A stretch of DNA of 39,654 bases. Source: Lutispora thermophila DSM 19022. GTDB lineage: Bacteria > Bacillota > Clostridia > Lutisporales > Lutisporaceae. Location of the stretch: contig NZ_FQZS01000028.1 in assembly GCF_900142105.1 (NCBI RefSeq), positions 1 to 39,654 of the forward strand, read 5' to 3'. Every line of letters starts with the position of its first letter. Position 1 is the stretch's first letter. A program made the translations under genes and the position numbers. The notes beneath the pieces are model-generated. The model searched no databases. It saw nothing but the letters and a program-made list of their open reading frames with translations, and had not been told where the DNA came from. This document shows positions 13,383 to 23,110 of the stretch, in pieces.

Positions 13383-14321
13383 ATGAATATAAAAACTAAA
13401 ATAGCTTTGACAGCTTTGCTGATAATAGCAATGGTGTTTAATGTAGGCTGTGTCGGCAGCAAGGCTCCAAAACAGGAAGTTGACACAAAAGAGCCAAAAA
13501 ATCTTTCTCTGAAGGTTGGACTAATGCCTGCAGTAGATGCTGCTCCTATGCTTATTGCAGAGAAAAATGGCTATTTCAAAGAACTGGGCTTGGACATAGA
13601 ACTCATTGTGTTTAACAATGCCCAGGATAGACAAAGTGCCCTACAGACAAATTCAATAGATGGAGCCATGACGGATTTAATAGCTGTTGCAACCAATGTA
13701 AACGGTGGATTCGATATAAAGGCTACAACCATAACATCGGGCATGTTTCCTGTATTGGTGAAGGAAGGCTTTGCAGAGAAAAAAGATATAAAGGTAGCTA
13801 TGATGGAAGTGAGCGTTACCAATTTCTTGATAGATGAGTGGCTAGGCAATGACTACAATATAGAAAAGGTATTTATAAACGAAATACCAGCTCGCCTGGA
13901 AATGATAAAAAGCGGCAATGTAGATATGGGACTATTCCCTGAGCCCATGGCTTCCATGGGAGCTTTGGATGGATTGGAAAAGAGGATATATGACCCTGAA
14001 GATGGTTATTGCCCCGATGTTTTAGGCTTTACAGCAAAAGCGCTGTCTGAAAAGGCAGAAGCCATTAAGCTGTTCCATGAAGCTTATGATAAAGCCGTTG
14101 AGGATATAAATAAGGATGAATCAATTGCTCGGGAAATATTAATAGAAAAACTGTCATTGAAGCCTGAAATAAAGGATTCTATGATTCTTCCAGAGTACAC
14201 AAAAACTTATCTGCCCGATAATGCTTATTTGGAGAAAATAATATCATGGGTGGAAAATGTGCTAAAAAAGGATATGAATATTCGGCCGGAGCAGCTTGTC
14301 GAAAGGAAGTTCGTTGAATAA
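13383..14321 (+). CDS. ABC transporter substrate-binding lipoprotein (SsuA/NMT1/TauA-like)
   Basis: The 312-residue lipoprotein has a signal peptide ending in FNVGC (Cys23). The mature domain begins LKVGLMPAVDAAPMLIAEKNGYFKELGLDIEL, the hallmark opening of the NMT1/SsuA-like periplasmic-binding fold. It starts after GGGAGG and its stop overlaps the ATG of the ATPase gene. With the next two genes it forms a complete importer. Family members carry sulfonates, nitrate, taurine or thiamine precursors. No riboswitch was recognised upstream, so the substrate is left open. Confidence 0.92.
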   Translation: MNIKTKIALTALLIIAMVFNVGCVGSKAPKQEVDTKEPKNLSLKVGLMPAVDAAPMLIAEKNGYFKELGLDIELIVFNNAQDRQSALQTNSIDGAMTDLIAVATNVNGGFDIKATTITSGMFPVLVKEGFAEKKDIKVAMMEVSVTNFLIDEWLGNDYNIEKVFINEIPARLEMIKSGNVDMGLFPEPMASMGALDGLEKRIYDPEDGYCPDVLGFTAKALSEKAEAIKLFHEAYDKAVEDINKDESIAREILIEKLSLKPEIKDSMILPEYTKTYLPDNAYLEKIISWVENVLKKDMNIRPEQLVERKFVE

Positions 14322-15064
14322 TGATTCGAGTTAGAAATCTGAACTATTCTTATGGTTCAGATTTGGTACTGAGCAATATAAATCTTAGCATTGAAGAAAA
14401 TACTACCTGTACAATAATAGGACCTTCAGGCTGCGGCAAGACCACATTGTTGTATTTGCTGGCAGGTCTTATTGATTATACTGATGGTGAAATATATATA
14501 AAAAATGAGAAGGTGAGGGGAAGCAGAAGGGAAACAGGGGTTATCCTCCAGGATTATGGTCTGCTTCCCTGGAAAACTGTTTGGAATAACATAGCTCTGG
14601 GATTAAAGGTGCGGGGAATGGAAAGGGAACAGCTCAATAAAGAGGTGAGCGAGATACTTCGGGAACTGGATATACAAGAACTGAAGAACAAGTATCCTTC
14701 ACAGTTAAGCGGAGGCCAGAAACAGAGGGTTACCATCGCAAGAACTCTGGTTATAAAACCGGATTTGCTGCTTTTAGATGAGTTTACCTCTGCTTTGGAT
14801 GCCATGACAAAGGAAAATATACAAAATTTGATTCTGAACATTTACAAGAAACGGCCTGTAACAATTGTCTTTGTCACCCATAGCATAGAAGAGGCAGTTT
14901 TTTTAGGACAGAAAATAGTGATAATGGATAAGGCGAAGATAAAAAAGATTATTGATAACCCTTATTTTGGCGATGTAGAAATACGCTCCAGAATTGATTA
15001 TTACAACATATGTCTTGAAGTAAGAAGATGGCTTGAGGAAGGTAAAAACCATGAAACTCCTTGA
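14321..15064 (+). CDS. ABC transporter ATPase (SsuB/TauB-like)
   Basis: The 247-residue ATPase has Walker A GPSGCGKT (residues 34-41), Q-loop VILQDYG, signature LSGGQKQR, Walker B LLLLDEF and the switch histidine in VTHSIEEA. The Phe after the Walker B Asp-Glu (DEF rather than DEP) is common in SsuB/TauB-type importers. Its ATG shares one base with the stop of the binding-protein gene, and it overlaps the permease gene by 14 bases, so the three genes are translationally coupled. Confidence 0.95.
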   Translation: MIRVRNLNYSYGSDLVLSNINLSIEENTTCTIIGPSGCGKTTLLYLLAGLIDYTDGEIYIKNEKVRGSRRETGVILQDYGLLPWKTVWNNIALGLKVRGMEREQLNKEVSEILRELDIQELKNKYPSQLSGGQKQRVTIARTLVIKPDLLLLDEFTSALDAMTKENIQNLILNIYKKRPVTIVFVTHSIEEAVFLGQKIVIMDKAKIKKIIDNPYFGDVEIRSRIDYYNICLEVRRWLEEGKNHETP

Positions 15065-15806
15065 TAAAATGTTGAAAAACAAAACCCTCCATGGAATTAT
15101 TATAGTCATCATAATTTGGTATCTTCTGCATATATCAGTAGAATCAAATGTAATTCCAAGCCCTTACAATACTTTTAAGAGATTTTTTCATCTGTTCCCC
15201 AAAGTATTGTCTATACATCTTCTGGCAAGCTTGGTAAGGATAATGACAGCCGTTGGAATATCCATAATCATTGGTGTACCTTTTGGGCTTTGGATAGGCA
15301 TGAGTAAAAAGGCAGACAGCATAATATCTCCTGTCGTATACATATTATATCCTTTACCTAAGATAGCTTTTTTGCCGATTTTCATGATATTGTTAGGTAT
15401 AGGAAATACAGCTAAAATAACTTTAATAGTTACTATAATCATATTTCAGATATTAATAGGCGTAAGAGACGGCATAAAGGAAATCCCTAAAGAATTGTAT
15501 TACTCTGTAATATCTATGGGAGTATCGAAAGCAGGTATGTATAGACATCTGATAATGCCTGCAATATTGCCCAGACTTTTTTCAGCCTTAAGGCTAAGCC
15601 TAGGCATAAGCATATCCACTTTATTCTTTGCAGAGAACTTTGCTACCACCTATGGTATTGGTTACTATATTATGAATGCTTGGGTTATGGTAGATTATCT
15701 GGACATGTTTTCAGGAATACTGGCCTTAAGTTTATTAGGATTATTGCTTCTCAGGCTTATGGATTTATTGGAGAAAAAGTTTTGCCCATGGGTATTTCTG
15801 AAATAG
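15051..15806 (+). CDS. ABC transporter permease (SsuC/TauC-like)
   Basis: This roughly 251-residue membrane protein has six predicted helices and the cytoplasmic EAA-type loop (about IKEIPKELYYSVISMGVSKAGMYRHLIMPAILPRLF), which docks with the ATPase. The start at 15051 follows GAGGAAGG by 6 bases; an in-frame ATG at 15033 lies before that site. It is the last gene of the three-gene importer operon and ends at a bidirectional terminator. Confidence 0.93.
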   Translation: MKLLDKMLKNKTLHGIIIVIIIWYLLHISVESNVIPSPYNTFKRFFHLFPKVLSIHLLASLVRIMTAVGISIIIGVPFGLWIGMSKKADSIISPVVYILYPLPKIAFLPIFMILLGIGNTAKITLIVTIIIFQILIGVRDGIKEIPKELYYSVISMGVSKAGMYRHLIMPAILPRLFSALRLSLGISISTLFFAENFATTYGIGYYIMNAWVMVDYLDMFSGILALSLLGLLLLRLMDLLEKKFCPWVFLK

Positions 15807-15815
15807 AAATATAAA

Positions 15816-15842
15816 ACGGAAAACCTTTTAGAGGTTTTCCGT
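15816..15842. terminator. Bidirectional terminator between transporter and prsA-like genes
   Basis: ACGGAAAACC (15816-15825) pairs exactly with GGTTTTCCGT (15833-15842) across a 7-base loop. The stem overlaps the 3' end of the minus-strand gene (stop at 15828-15830). Confidence 0.75.
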
Positions 15843-16796
15843 ATAAGTAACAACATCACTCTTTTCCATAAGTTCTTGGAAGTATGTTGATAAATATTGA
15901 TTCTGATATTGAGGCAGCAATTGTTGTTCCAACTGAGATTTAACTTCTTCATATGTGATAACTCTTTTATCTTCTAACTTGATTATATGATATCCATAAT
16001 CAGTTTTTACTACATCGCTTATTTCACCTGGTTCTAAAGCGAAGGCTGCTATTTCAAATTCTGCAACCATGTCACCGGAGGTGAAATATCCTAAATCACC
16101 ACGATTTTCCTTAGCGCTTGGATCTATGGAATATGCCACTGCCAGCTTATTAAAATCTTCACCGGCTTTTGCCCTTTCCAATATCTTTATGGCTTCTTCA
16201 TAGTCATCCATCAATATATGGCTTGCTCTCACACTATACATGCTGTCCTTTATCGCATTATAGGTGGCTAGCAAATCTTCCTCAGGAACAGTTACAGAAC
16301 TGGTCAATTCCTGATACAAATTATTTATTATCAATGATTTTCTGATGCTATCTCTTATATATTTTTCCGTTAAATTTAGAGATTGGATATATTCATTGTA
16401 TTTTGCCTCTGACTCGAAATTGTTCTTTATATATTCAATCTGCATATCTACTTGATCCTCTGAAGCAGTTACTCCTAGGTCTGCTGCATTCTTGAGCAAA
16501 ATGGTTTCATTAATGATATTGCTCAGCAATGTTTCCTTTGTATAATCTATAAATTTCTTGCCATCATATTCTTGTTCCCATATTTCAGGACCGTTGATTT
16601 CTTCCTGCTGAACCTTGACTACATTGAATACCTCATCAAAATAGTCCTTTTTTATCTCAATATTGTTTACTTTTGCTACTACAATATTGGAAGTGTCTAT
16701 GGATTCTGTGTTTACAGAACTGCATCCTGATAATAATGATGCTGCCAGTATAGAAAAGACCAATAGTGTAGTAATTTTTATTTTCTTATTCAACAT
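15828..16796 (-). CDS. prsA: PrsA-like peptidyl-prolyl isomerase lipoprotein (foldase)
   Basis: The 322-residue lipoprotein has LLSGC as its lipobox (Cys25 from the preferred start). It has an N-terminal SurA-like helical region and a parvulin domain around VRASHILMDDYEEAIKILERAKAGEDF, followed by LGYFTSGDMVAEFEIAAFALEPGEISDVVKTDYGYHIIKL. These are the standard parvulin blocks. Such lipoproteins fold exported proteins on the outer face of the membrane. The ATG at 16796 is 4-5 bases from AAAAGGGA and is preferred over the ATG at 16811. The symbol follows the Bacillus name and means family membership, not proven equivalence. Confidence 0.85.
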   Translation of the reverse strand: MLNKKIKITTLLVFSILAASLLSGCSSVNTESIDTSNIVVAKVNNIEIKKDYFDEVFNVVKVQQEEINGPEIWEQEYDGKKFIDYTKETLLSNIINETILLKNAADLGVTASEDQVDMQIEYIKNNFESEAKYNEYIQSLNLTEKYIRDSIRKSLIINNLYQELTSSVTVPEEDLLATYNAIKDSMYSVRASHILMDDYEEAIKILERAKAGEDFNKLAVAYSIDPSAKENRGDLGYFTSGDMVAEFEIAAFALEPGEISDVVKTDYGYHIIKLEDKRVITYEEVKSQLEQQLLPQYQNQYLSTYFQELMEKSDVVTYTENL

Positions 16797-16989
16797 ATCA
16801 TCCCTTTTCATCTTAAATTTTGTGTCTTACTCAAGAGTTAATAGCCAGACAGTAATATTATAAGTCATTAGTTTTCTTATGTAAATAAGAAGAGGTTTTT
16901 CAATGGGTATAAAGGATGGATAAATAGTCATAAGTATTGTATAATATTCAAAACAAAGGATGTCAATATTCGTAACGGAGGAAAAAGAA

Positions 16990-17448
16990 ATGAGTATAGA
17001 AAGTGTGAAAAAACATTTTAAAGAAGAGGGACTTCCATTAGAAGTAATAGAGTTTGATTGTAGCACTGCCACTGTTGAGCTGGCTGCAGCAGCATTGGGA
17101 GTAGAACCGGCAAGGATAGCAAAGACCATGGCTTTCAGGCTTAAAGACAGGGATATTCTATTATTGACAAAAGGCGATGTAAAGGTTGACAACAGAAAGT
17201 TCAAGGATTATTTCAAAGAAAAGGCAAGATTCATAAGTCCGGAAGAAGTGGAAGAAGCTACAGGCCATCCAGTAGGAGGCGTATGTCCCTTTGGATTGAC
17301 TAAACCCCTTGACATATACCTTGATGAATCCCTGAAGGTATTTGATTATGTTTTTCCCGCTGGAGGAGGAGCCAATACAGCTGTGAAAATATCAGTGGAT
17401 TATCTGGCTAAAGTGACAAAAGTTACTTGGGTAGATGTGTGTAAATGA
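16990..17448 (+). CDS. YbaK/EbsC-type aminoacyl-tRNA deacylase
   Basis: The 152-residue protein starts 8 bases after CGGAGG. The YbaK/ProX domain is recognised by VELAAAALGVEPARIAKTMAF, TKGDVKVDNRKFKDYF, with the lysine expected at the active site, and VGGVCPFGLTKPLDIYLDE. These enzymes remove wrongly attached amino acids (Cys or Pro) from tRNA. It is single-domain, about the length of EbsC/YbaK proteins of Firmicutes. It stands alone between a minus-strand foldase gene and a minus-strand dehydrogenase gene. Confidence 0.9.
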   Translation: MSIESVKKHFKEEGLPLEVIEFDCSTATVELAAAALGVEPARIAKTMAFRLKDRDILLLTKGDVKVDNRKFKDYFKEKARFISPEEVEEATGHPVGGVCPFGLTKPLDIYLDESLKVFDYVFPAGGGANTAVKISVDYLAKVTKVTWVDVCK

Positions 17449-17468
17449 TGAGCTTTCCAGAATGTAAA

Positions 17469-17509
17469 AAAAGAAGGCATACATAAAAGTTTCTGTTATG
17501 CCTTCTTTT
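17469..17509. terminator. Bidirectional terminator between ybaK-like and dehydrogenase genes
   Basis: AAAAGAAGGCATA (17469-17481) pairs exactly with TATGCCTTCTTTT (17497-17509). The stem ends give T-runs on both strands. Confidence 0.8.
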
Positions 17510-17527
17510 CTTATAGATTATTATATT

Positions 17528-18292
17528 TTAGTTTGCAGTCCAACCGCCATCAGCAACTATGCATTGGCCATTTACGAAGCTGGAATCATCTGAAGCAAGG
17601 AATAATGCCACTGTTGCAATTTCTGAAGGTTTTGCGCTTCTTGGGTTTCCAGCCATGTTGGGTTTTATTGTGTTCATGCCTTCCATATTAATATTTTTCA
17701 TGAAATCTCCAGTGCCTATTTCTGTTTCCACAGCACCGGGGCAGATGGCATTGCATCTGATGTTTTTCTTAGCATACATATATCCTGTGTTCTTTGTCAA
17801 ACCTACAACAGCATGCTTGGAAGCAGTATAAGCAGCTCCTGCTTTGGCTCCAAATAAACCGCCTATGGATGCAACATTGATGATATTGCCTCTGCCTTGT
17901 TTCAAGAAGATGTTTACTGCCTTTCTTATACTGTAGAAAGGTGCATATACATTTAAGTTGAACACCTTTTCCAGCATCTCATCTGTCACATCGCCAACAG
18001 GACTGAAATCGTCCATTATACCCGCATTATTGACCAAGATGTCCAATTTGCCGGAATCATTATATGCAAAATCAATGATTTTCTCAGCATCCTCTTTCTT
18101 TGTCAAATCTGCGCCAACAGGAATTATCTTGCCATTTAGTCCCTCAGCGCTTTTTGCTAATTCCTCCAGCCTTTCTACTCTTCTTGCTACTGCATAAACT
18201 GTAGCGCCTTCTTTTGCAAAAGTATAGGCGATATCTTTACCCATACCAGCACTTGCACCTGTCACTACTGCAACTTTACCTTCTAGTTTCAT
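17528..18292 (-). CDS. Short-chain dehydrogenase/reductase (SDR)
   Basis: The 254-residue enzyme is a classical SDR. The nucleotide-binding motif TGASAGMG is at residues 11-18, NNAG at 88-91, and the catalytic Ser142, Tyr155 and Lys159 are in place (YTASK). It ends in the usual VNGQCIVADGGW. Arg37-Arg38 after the second strand suggests a preference for NADP(H). Closest in pattern to glucose-1-dehydrogenase or 3-oxoacyl-ACP reductase-like enzymes; the substrate cannot be told. It has AGGAG upstream (about 18301-18305) and stands alone. Confidence 0.92.
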   Translation of the reverse strand: MKLEGKVAVVTGASAGMGKDIAYTFAKEGATVYAVARRVERLEELAKSAEGLNGKIIPVGADLTKKEDAEKIIDFAYNDSGKLDILVNNAGIMDDFSPVGDVTDEMLEKVFNLNVYAPFYSIRKAVNIFLKQGRGNIINVASIGGLFGAKAGAAYTASKHAVVGLTKNTGYMYAKKNIRCNAICPGAVETEIGTGDFMKNINMEGMNTIKPNMAGNPRSAKPSEIATVALFLASDDSSFVNGQCIVADGGWTAN

Positions 18293-18406
18293 AACCCTAT
18301 CTCCTCCAAATGTTGATAATTCATTAACAAAATGTAGTAATATTATAATACATTATGAATACAAAATAAATAGGCTATGAAATTAAATTTTGAATACGAT
18401 ATAATT

Positions 18407-19105
18407 TTATTTGTCTATTCTACTTTCAAGTATATTGTTTTGCAGTAGTAAACCTTTTATTCTTTTTATATCATCTTCTGAAGCATCTATGGTTATGGGA
18501 CCCAAATCATATGTGTGGTACAGCACTAGCTTTTTCTTCATATATCTGAAGCCTTCAATTCTTTCAAAGGGATAGAAACCAAATCCGTTGGGATAATTTG
18601 CGCTTATGGGCAGTTCAAGGCGCATATCGAATCCTGTGATTTGGATTCCTTTATCAATAACTATTATCTTCATGGTTTTATTGAAGAATTTAAACAATAA
18701 TTCTGTTATAATTATAAATAAAACAAGCAAAGCTATACCCCAGAGTGTATACTGGTTCAAGGTTTCACCTTTGAAAAAGGGCAATATCACCGGCAGTGAA
18801 GGGAATATATATATGATTATTCGGTCAACGAGTCGGAAGGGAGTCACTGGATATTCTCCTATAATATTATAGGTGCCTAGCTTATTCATAACCCTGCGAA
18901 TATAAAAAGTGCGAAAGAAGCCTTGCGAAAGAATCATGAGCATGGTGCTGAACATGATGTTTAAGTAACCGGCTATAACAGGTATTAAACCTGTTTCACT
19001 CTGAGCTGCGGGAAAAAACGCAAATATGGTATTAAAAATAACGGAAGCTATCAGAAACACAAACAAAGAAAATATAAATGTGATGAGCTTCATTGAACTA
19101 GACAT
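18407..19105 (-). CDS. Membrane protein of unknown function
   Basis: From the preferred ATG at 19105 (GAGAGGTG 5 bases upstream) this is a 232-residue protein. It has four hydrophobic helices in the first two thirds and a cytoplasmic C-terminal domain (IIVIDKGIQITGFDMRLELP...YPFERIEGFRYMKKKLVLYHTYDLGPITIDASEDDIKRIKGLL). That domain reads like a PH-type domain of the YcxB or DUF5673 kind seen in other small membrane proteins. The name is not certain. The frame is open upstream to 19216 without a ribosome binding site. From 19106 to 19328 I see only a divergent spacer before uvrC. Confidence 0.7.
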   Translation of the reverse strand: MSSSMKLITFIFSLFVFLIASVIFNTIFAFFPAAQSETGLIPVIAGYLNIMFSTMLMILSQGFFRTFYIRRVMNKLGTYNIIGEYPVTPFRLVDRIIIYIFPSLPVILPFFKGETLNQYTLWGIALLVLFIIITELLFKFFNKTMKIIVIDKGIQITGFDMRLELPISANYPNGFGFYPFERIEGFRYMKKKLVLYHTYDLGPITIDASEDDIKRIKGLLLQNNILESRIDK

Positions 19106-19328
19106 ATTTACACCTCTCAATTTTATGTATAATTTTGAAATACGAAGGATTTTAGCCTCAAGTCGCTGGCTATTTGTCTCTGGATTAAAAATGTGTTCAA
19201 CAGTCATACTGTTCACATGATGCTAGAGGCCAGTGATCAGAAGCATATATCATTGCGTAATTTTTATTATATATAATATTATTTGCTAAATCAAACAAAG
19301 ATTAACCTGATAGAGATGAGGTAAAAAA

Positions 19329-21191
19329 ATGCTGAACTTAGAAGAAAAACTGAAAAATCTGCCTGATAAACCCGGCGTATATATAATGAAAAATGAGAAT
19401 AACCACATAATTTACGTGGGAAAGGCAATAAACCTGAAAAACAGAGTAAGACAATACTTCCAGGCATCTGCCAATAAGTCAGCAAAGGTACATGCCATGG
19501 TGGAAAACGTAAGGGACTTTGAGTATATAATTACAGCAAATGAACTGGAAGCTCTTATACTTGAATGCAATCTAATAAAAAAGCATAGGCCAAGATACAA
19601 TGTTATGCTTAAAGATGACAAGCATTATCCATATATAAAAGTAACTACTAACGAAGGTTTCCCTCGAGTCCTTAAAGTAAGGGAGATAAAAAAGGATGGA
19701 GCCAAATATTTTGGGCCCTATACCGACACAAAGGCTGTCAATCAGACCATCCAATTAATATCAAAAATATTCCCCATCAGGAGTTGTAATAAAAACATCG
19801 AAAAAATTGCCGGTAAGGAGAGACCATGTCTCAACGCCCATATAAATCAATGCATAGCGCCATGTACCGGCAAAGTGAGCAAGGAAGAGTACAATAAACT
19901 GGTGGATTCTGTATTGCTTTTTCTCGAAGGTAAGCAGCAGCAATTGCTTTCAGAGCTGGAAGAAAAAATGGAGAAGTATGCAGAGAATCTGGAATTTGAG
20001 AAGGCTGCGGAGCTTAGAGATCAGATTGAGGCTGTAAAGAAGATAAACGAAAAGCAGATAATAATTTCCTCAAGAATGGAAGACCAAGATGTGATAGCCT
20101 ATGCTGGATCTGGAGAGCTGATATGTGTCCAAGCTTTCTTTGTGAGAGGAGGAAAGCTCATTGGTCGTGAAACCTTCTTTTTGTCTGATGTGGCTAATAG
20201 CGATGGAGGAGAAATAATAAGTAGTTTTATGAAACAATTTTACAATAAGGCTCTTTATGTACCCAAGACCATATTAGTTTCTCATGATTTTGATGAGAAA
20301 GAGCTTATTGAGGAATGGTTGGGCAGTAAAAAAGGGTCAAAGGTTTCCATAACAGTTCCACAGAGAGGGGATAGGCGAAAGCTGGTGGAAATGGCGCGAA
20401 ATAATGCAGAGGAGAACATAAGATTAGAGTTGGAAAAGGAAGAAAAGGAGAAGAAGATTTCTGAAGCTTGCAAAGAACTGGCAGGTTATATGGAATTATA
20501 CCATAGGGACATTAACAGAATTGAAGCCTTTGACATATCAAACATTCAAGGTGTGGATAATGTTGCTTCCATGATTGTATTTGAAAATGGCAAGCCTGCA
20601 AAGAAAAATTATAGAAGATTCAGGATAAAGGGATTCGAAGGTCAGGACGATTACGGCAGCATGAGAGAGATATTATGGAGAAGATTTACCCACGGAATAG
20701 AGGAAAGAAAGAAAATTGATGAAGAAGATGGAGACTATGCCAGAGGGAAGTTTTCTGAGTTCCCCGATCTAATAATGGTAGATGGCGGTAAAGGGCATGT
20801 AAATGCTGCTTCTGAAGTTTTGAAAGAGCTAAATCTGACCATACCAATATGCGGAATGGTGAAGGACGACAGGCACAGGACAAGGGGGCTTATTTTTGAG
20901 GATAGAGAAATAAACATACCTGTAAGAAGCCAGGCCTTCAAGCTTATGGCCTCCATTCAAGATGAAGCCCATAGATTTGCCATTGAATATCATAGAAGCT
21001 TGAGAGAGAAAAAGCTTGAAAAATCAATGCTGGATGAAATTGAAGGAATAGGACCGGAAAGGAAAAAAGCATTGTTTAAGCATTTTAAAAATATTGAAGC
21101 CATCAAGGAAGCAAGCATTGAAGAACTGTTAAAGGTAAAAGGTATGAACAAAAAAGCAGCAGAAAATATTTATAATTTTTTCAATAAATAA
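19329..21191 (+). CDS. uvrC: Excinuclease ABC subunit UvrC
   Basis: The 620-residue protein makes both incisions in nucleotide excision repair. The GIY-YIG nuclease domain is at the N-terminus (GVY 16-18, YVG 29-31, with RVRQYF). The UVR helical motif for UvrB binding is near residues 205-240 (EFEKAAELRDQIEAVKK). The RNase H-like nuclease has FDISNIQG and PDLIMVDGGKGHVNAA, and tandem helix-hairpin-helix motifs end the protein (IEGIGPERKKALFKHF, VKGMNKKAAENI). Length and order are normal. Start ATG 19329 follows GATGAGGT. Confidence 0.98.
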   Translation: MLNLEEKLKNLPDKPGVYIMKNENNHIIYVGKAINLKNRVRQYFQASANKSAKVHAMVENVRDFEYIITANELEALILECNLIKKHRPRYNVMLKDDKHYPYIKVTTNEGFPRVLKVREIKKDGAKYFGPYTDTKAVNQTIQLISKIFPIRSCNKNIEKIAGKERPCLNAHINQCIAPCTGKVSKEEYNKLVDSVLLFLEGKQQQLLSELEEKMEKYAENLEFEKAAELRDQIEAVKKINEKQIIISSRMEDQDVIAYAGSGELICVQAFFVRGGKLIGRETFFLSDVANSDGGEIISSFMKQFYNKALYVPKTILVSHDFDEKELIEEWLGSKKGSKVSITVPQRGDRRKLVEMARNNAEENIRLELEKEEKEKKISEACKELAGYMELYHRDINRIEAFDISNIQGVDNVASMIVFENGKPAKKNYRRFRIKGFEGQDDYGSMREILWRRFTHGIEERKKIDEEDGDYARGKFSEFPDLIMVDGGKGHVNAASEVLKELNLTIPICGMVKDDRHRTRGLIFEDREINIPVRSQAFKLMASIQDEAHRFAIEYHRSLREKKLEKSMLDEIEGIGPERKKALFKHFKNIEAIKEASIEELLKVKGMNKKAAENIYNFFNK

Positions 21192-21256
21192 GACTTTTCT
21201 CATCAAATATCGTATATTGTTACAGAAGTGTAGAAGTAGTAATGGAGGTAAACGAT

Positions 21257-21514
21257 ATGAATAAAAAATTGTATAAATCAAGGCATAATAAGACCCTAGC
21301 CGGTGTATGCGGAGGCTTGGCTGAGTATTTCGATATTGACGTGACCATCGTGAGATTGATATGGATTGCTTTCTTCTTTTTAAGTGCAGGTTTTCCAGTT
21401 TTCATGGCATACCTTATAGCTGCATTAATAATGCCGGAAGAACCCATGGATAGAAGCAACTACAATGATCAATATTCTAATGTAAACTATAGGGTGGAAA
21501 AGGATGAAGAATAG
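21257..21514 (+). CDS. PspC domain membrane protein
   Basis: This 85-residue protein opens LYKSRHNKTLAGVCGGLAEYFDIDVTIVRLIWIAFFF, the full PspC signature, with one membrane helix and then a short acidic tail. PspC-domain proteins occur in envelope-stress systems. The ATG at 21257 is 6 bases from GGAGG. It is followed by its own terminator and has no other phage-shock genes nearby. Confidence 0.93.
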   Translation: MNKKLYKSRHNKTLAGVCGGLAEYFDIDVTIVRLIWIAFFFLSAGFPVFMAYLIAALIMPEEPMDRSNYNDQYSNVNYRVEKDEE

Positions 21515-21545
21515 GCAGGTAGCAATACCTGCTGTTTTGTTTTTT
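21515..21545 (+). terminator. Rho-independent terminator after the PspC-domain gene
   Basis: GCAGGTA (21515-21521) pairs with TACCTGC (21526-21532) around a 4-base loop, followed by a T-rich tail TGTTTTGTTTTTTG. Confidence 0.85.
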
Positions 21546-21627
21546 GCTATAGTTATTAATTGTGCTATTTATTAATAAAAAGGAATATAAATTTAATAAA
21601 AATCATAAGAACTTAAATCTCAGTTTA

Positions 21628-21655
21628 TAGCTCATAGTTCATAGCTCTTAGTTCA
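21628..21655 (+). repeat. Tandem 14-bp direct repeat upstream of the solute-binding protein gene
   Basis: TAGCTCATAGTTCA is followed immediately by TAGCTCTTAGTTCA (13 of 14 identical). It ends 17 bases before the GTG start at 21673. It could be a regulator site or simple slippage. Confidence 0.5.
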
Positions 21656-21672
21656 ATCAAGGAGGTGTCTCA

Positions 21673-23016
21673 GTGGCAGTCAAAAGGGCTGTAACTCTTT
21701 TTTTATGTATTATGATAGTGGCATATATCATCACTGGTCCTGCATTATTCAGGAAATATACAGTTGATTACAAGAACATAAATAAACCAAAGACAGTGGA
21801 AGCAGAGTGGAAGGGAATAATAAGTTTCTGGGATTATCCAAACCTGGATACCACCAACGGAAGCAAACTCGGATGGATAGAAAAGAGAATCAGGGAGTTT
21901 GAGAAGAACAATCCGGGAGTGTACATAGAATTTAGGTCTTTATCCCCTGAGGATGGCAAAACTACATTGATGGCTGCCGCAAAAATAGGGGCCATGCCTG
22001 ATATAGCGCCTATAGGCAGCGACTGGTACTTTATATCATCAGGGTTACTGGAGCCTCTGGATGAATATATTGAAGAAGAGGATAGGAATGATTATAAGGA
22101 AGGAGCATTAGAGGCCGTAAGTTATGAAGGTAAAATGTATGGTTTGCCATGGGCTTGCCGAGGCTATACTTTACTGTTGAATAAAAAGATTTTTCAGGAA
22201 AGGAATGTTCAACTTCCCCAAGATGGACAGTGGACATATTCTGAGTTTCTGGAATCATTGAAAAAACTTACATTCAAAGGGAGCAGAAGAGGTTCGGAGA
22301 ACATATATGGCATAAATGGGTATATTGATATTGGCAGCTATAATGTTACAGGTATTTTGATGTCTGACGGAGCCCATTTCACAGATGATATGGGCAAATA
22401 TGCATTTAACAGTCCTGAGGCTTTAAGTGGTCTACAGAAACTATATGATCTGAAACATACTCATAAAGTTGCTGATCCACAGTTTGGAGAGATGAGCAAG
22501 AATCAAGCATTTTTAACTTTTCTTCAGGGAAAGTGTGCCGTGTTGATGGCAGATGCCTGGATGATTCCATACATAAGAAATATGGCGGGTAAGTATAATT
22601 TGGAATTCACTGTTGCAAGTTATCCAACCGGTGAGGCGGAAATACCCATATACATGAACGAGGTATACTACAGCTATGGAATATTTAAGCAAGAGGATGC
22701 CGGAAAGAGAAACATGTGCGCCAAGTTTATCAAATACATTACAGATAAAAGCTTTACTGAGGATTTAGCAAGATTCGGATACTTTTCCCCAAGAAAATCA
22801 GGAAATCTGATATATGTTGAAGATGAGGAAATGAACAGAGTAAACGAGAATTTGAGCTATGCCCAAATATTACCTAAGAACAAAAATTGGCAGGAAATTA
22901 ACGCAATTATACAATATAATATAAGAGAAATGCTAGTATATGAAAAATCTCCACAAGAAGTAATGGAAGATATAAACAGGCATGTGAGTAAGTATTTTCC
23001 TTATCTAAGTGATTAA
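21673..23016 (+). CDS. Family 1 extracellular solute-binding protein
   Basis: The 447-residue protein starts at GTG after AAGGAGGTG. It has an N-terminal hydrophobic segment (LFLCIMIVAYIITGPALF) but no lipobox, so it is probably held by an uncleaved anchor or released. The remainder is a carbohydrate-type binding fold (IISFWDYPNL, then YEGKMYGLPWACRGYTLLLNKKIF and FLQGKCAVLMADAWMI). No ABC permease or ATPase gene adjoins it, so it is an orphan binding protein or works with transporter parts elsewhere. The ligand is probably a sugar by family, not shown here. Confidence 0.88.
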   Translation: MAVKRAVTLFLCIMIVAYIITGPALFRKYTVDYKNINKPKTVEAEWKGIISFWDYPNLDTTNGSKLGWIEKRIREFEKNNPGVYIEFRSLSPEDGKTTLMAAAKIGAMPDIAPIGSDWYFISSGLLEPLDEYIEEEDRNDYKEGALEAVSYEGKMYGLPWACRGYTLLLNKKIFQERNVQLPQDGQWTYSEFLESLKKLTFKGSRRGSENIYGINGYIDIGSYNVTGILMSDGAHFTDDMGKYAFNSPEALSGLQKLYDLKHTHKVADPQFGEMSKNQAFLTFLQGKCAVLMADAWMIPYIRNMAGKYNLEFTVASYPTGEAEIPIYMNEVYYSYGIFKQEDAGKRNMCAKFIKYITDKSFTEDLARFGYFSPRKSGNLIYVEDEEMNRVNENLSYAQILPKNKNWQEINAIIQYNIREMLVYEKSPQEVMEDINRHVSKYFPYLSD

Positions 23017-23110
23017 TCTATATAATTTTGTCAAATAATTATATAGATACCATATAACATAATGTTGTATAATTAAGTAATGATTGTATTAGGTAATCGG
23101 AGGAGATAAA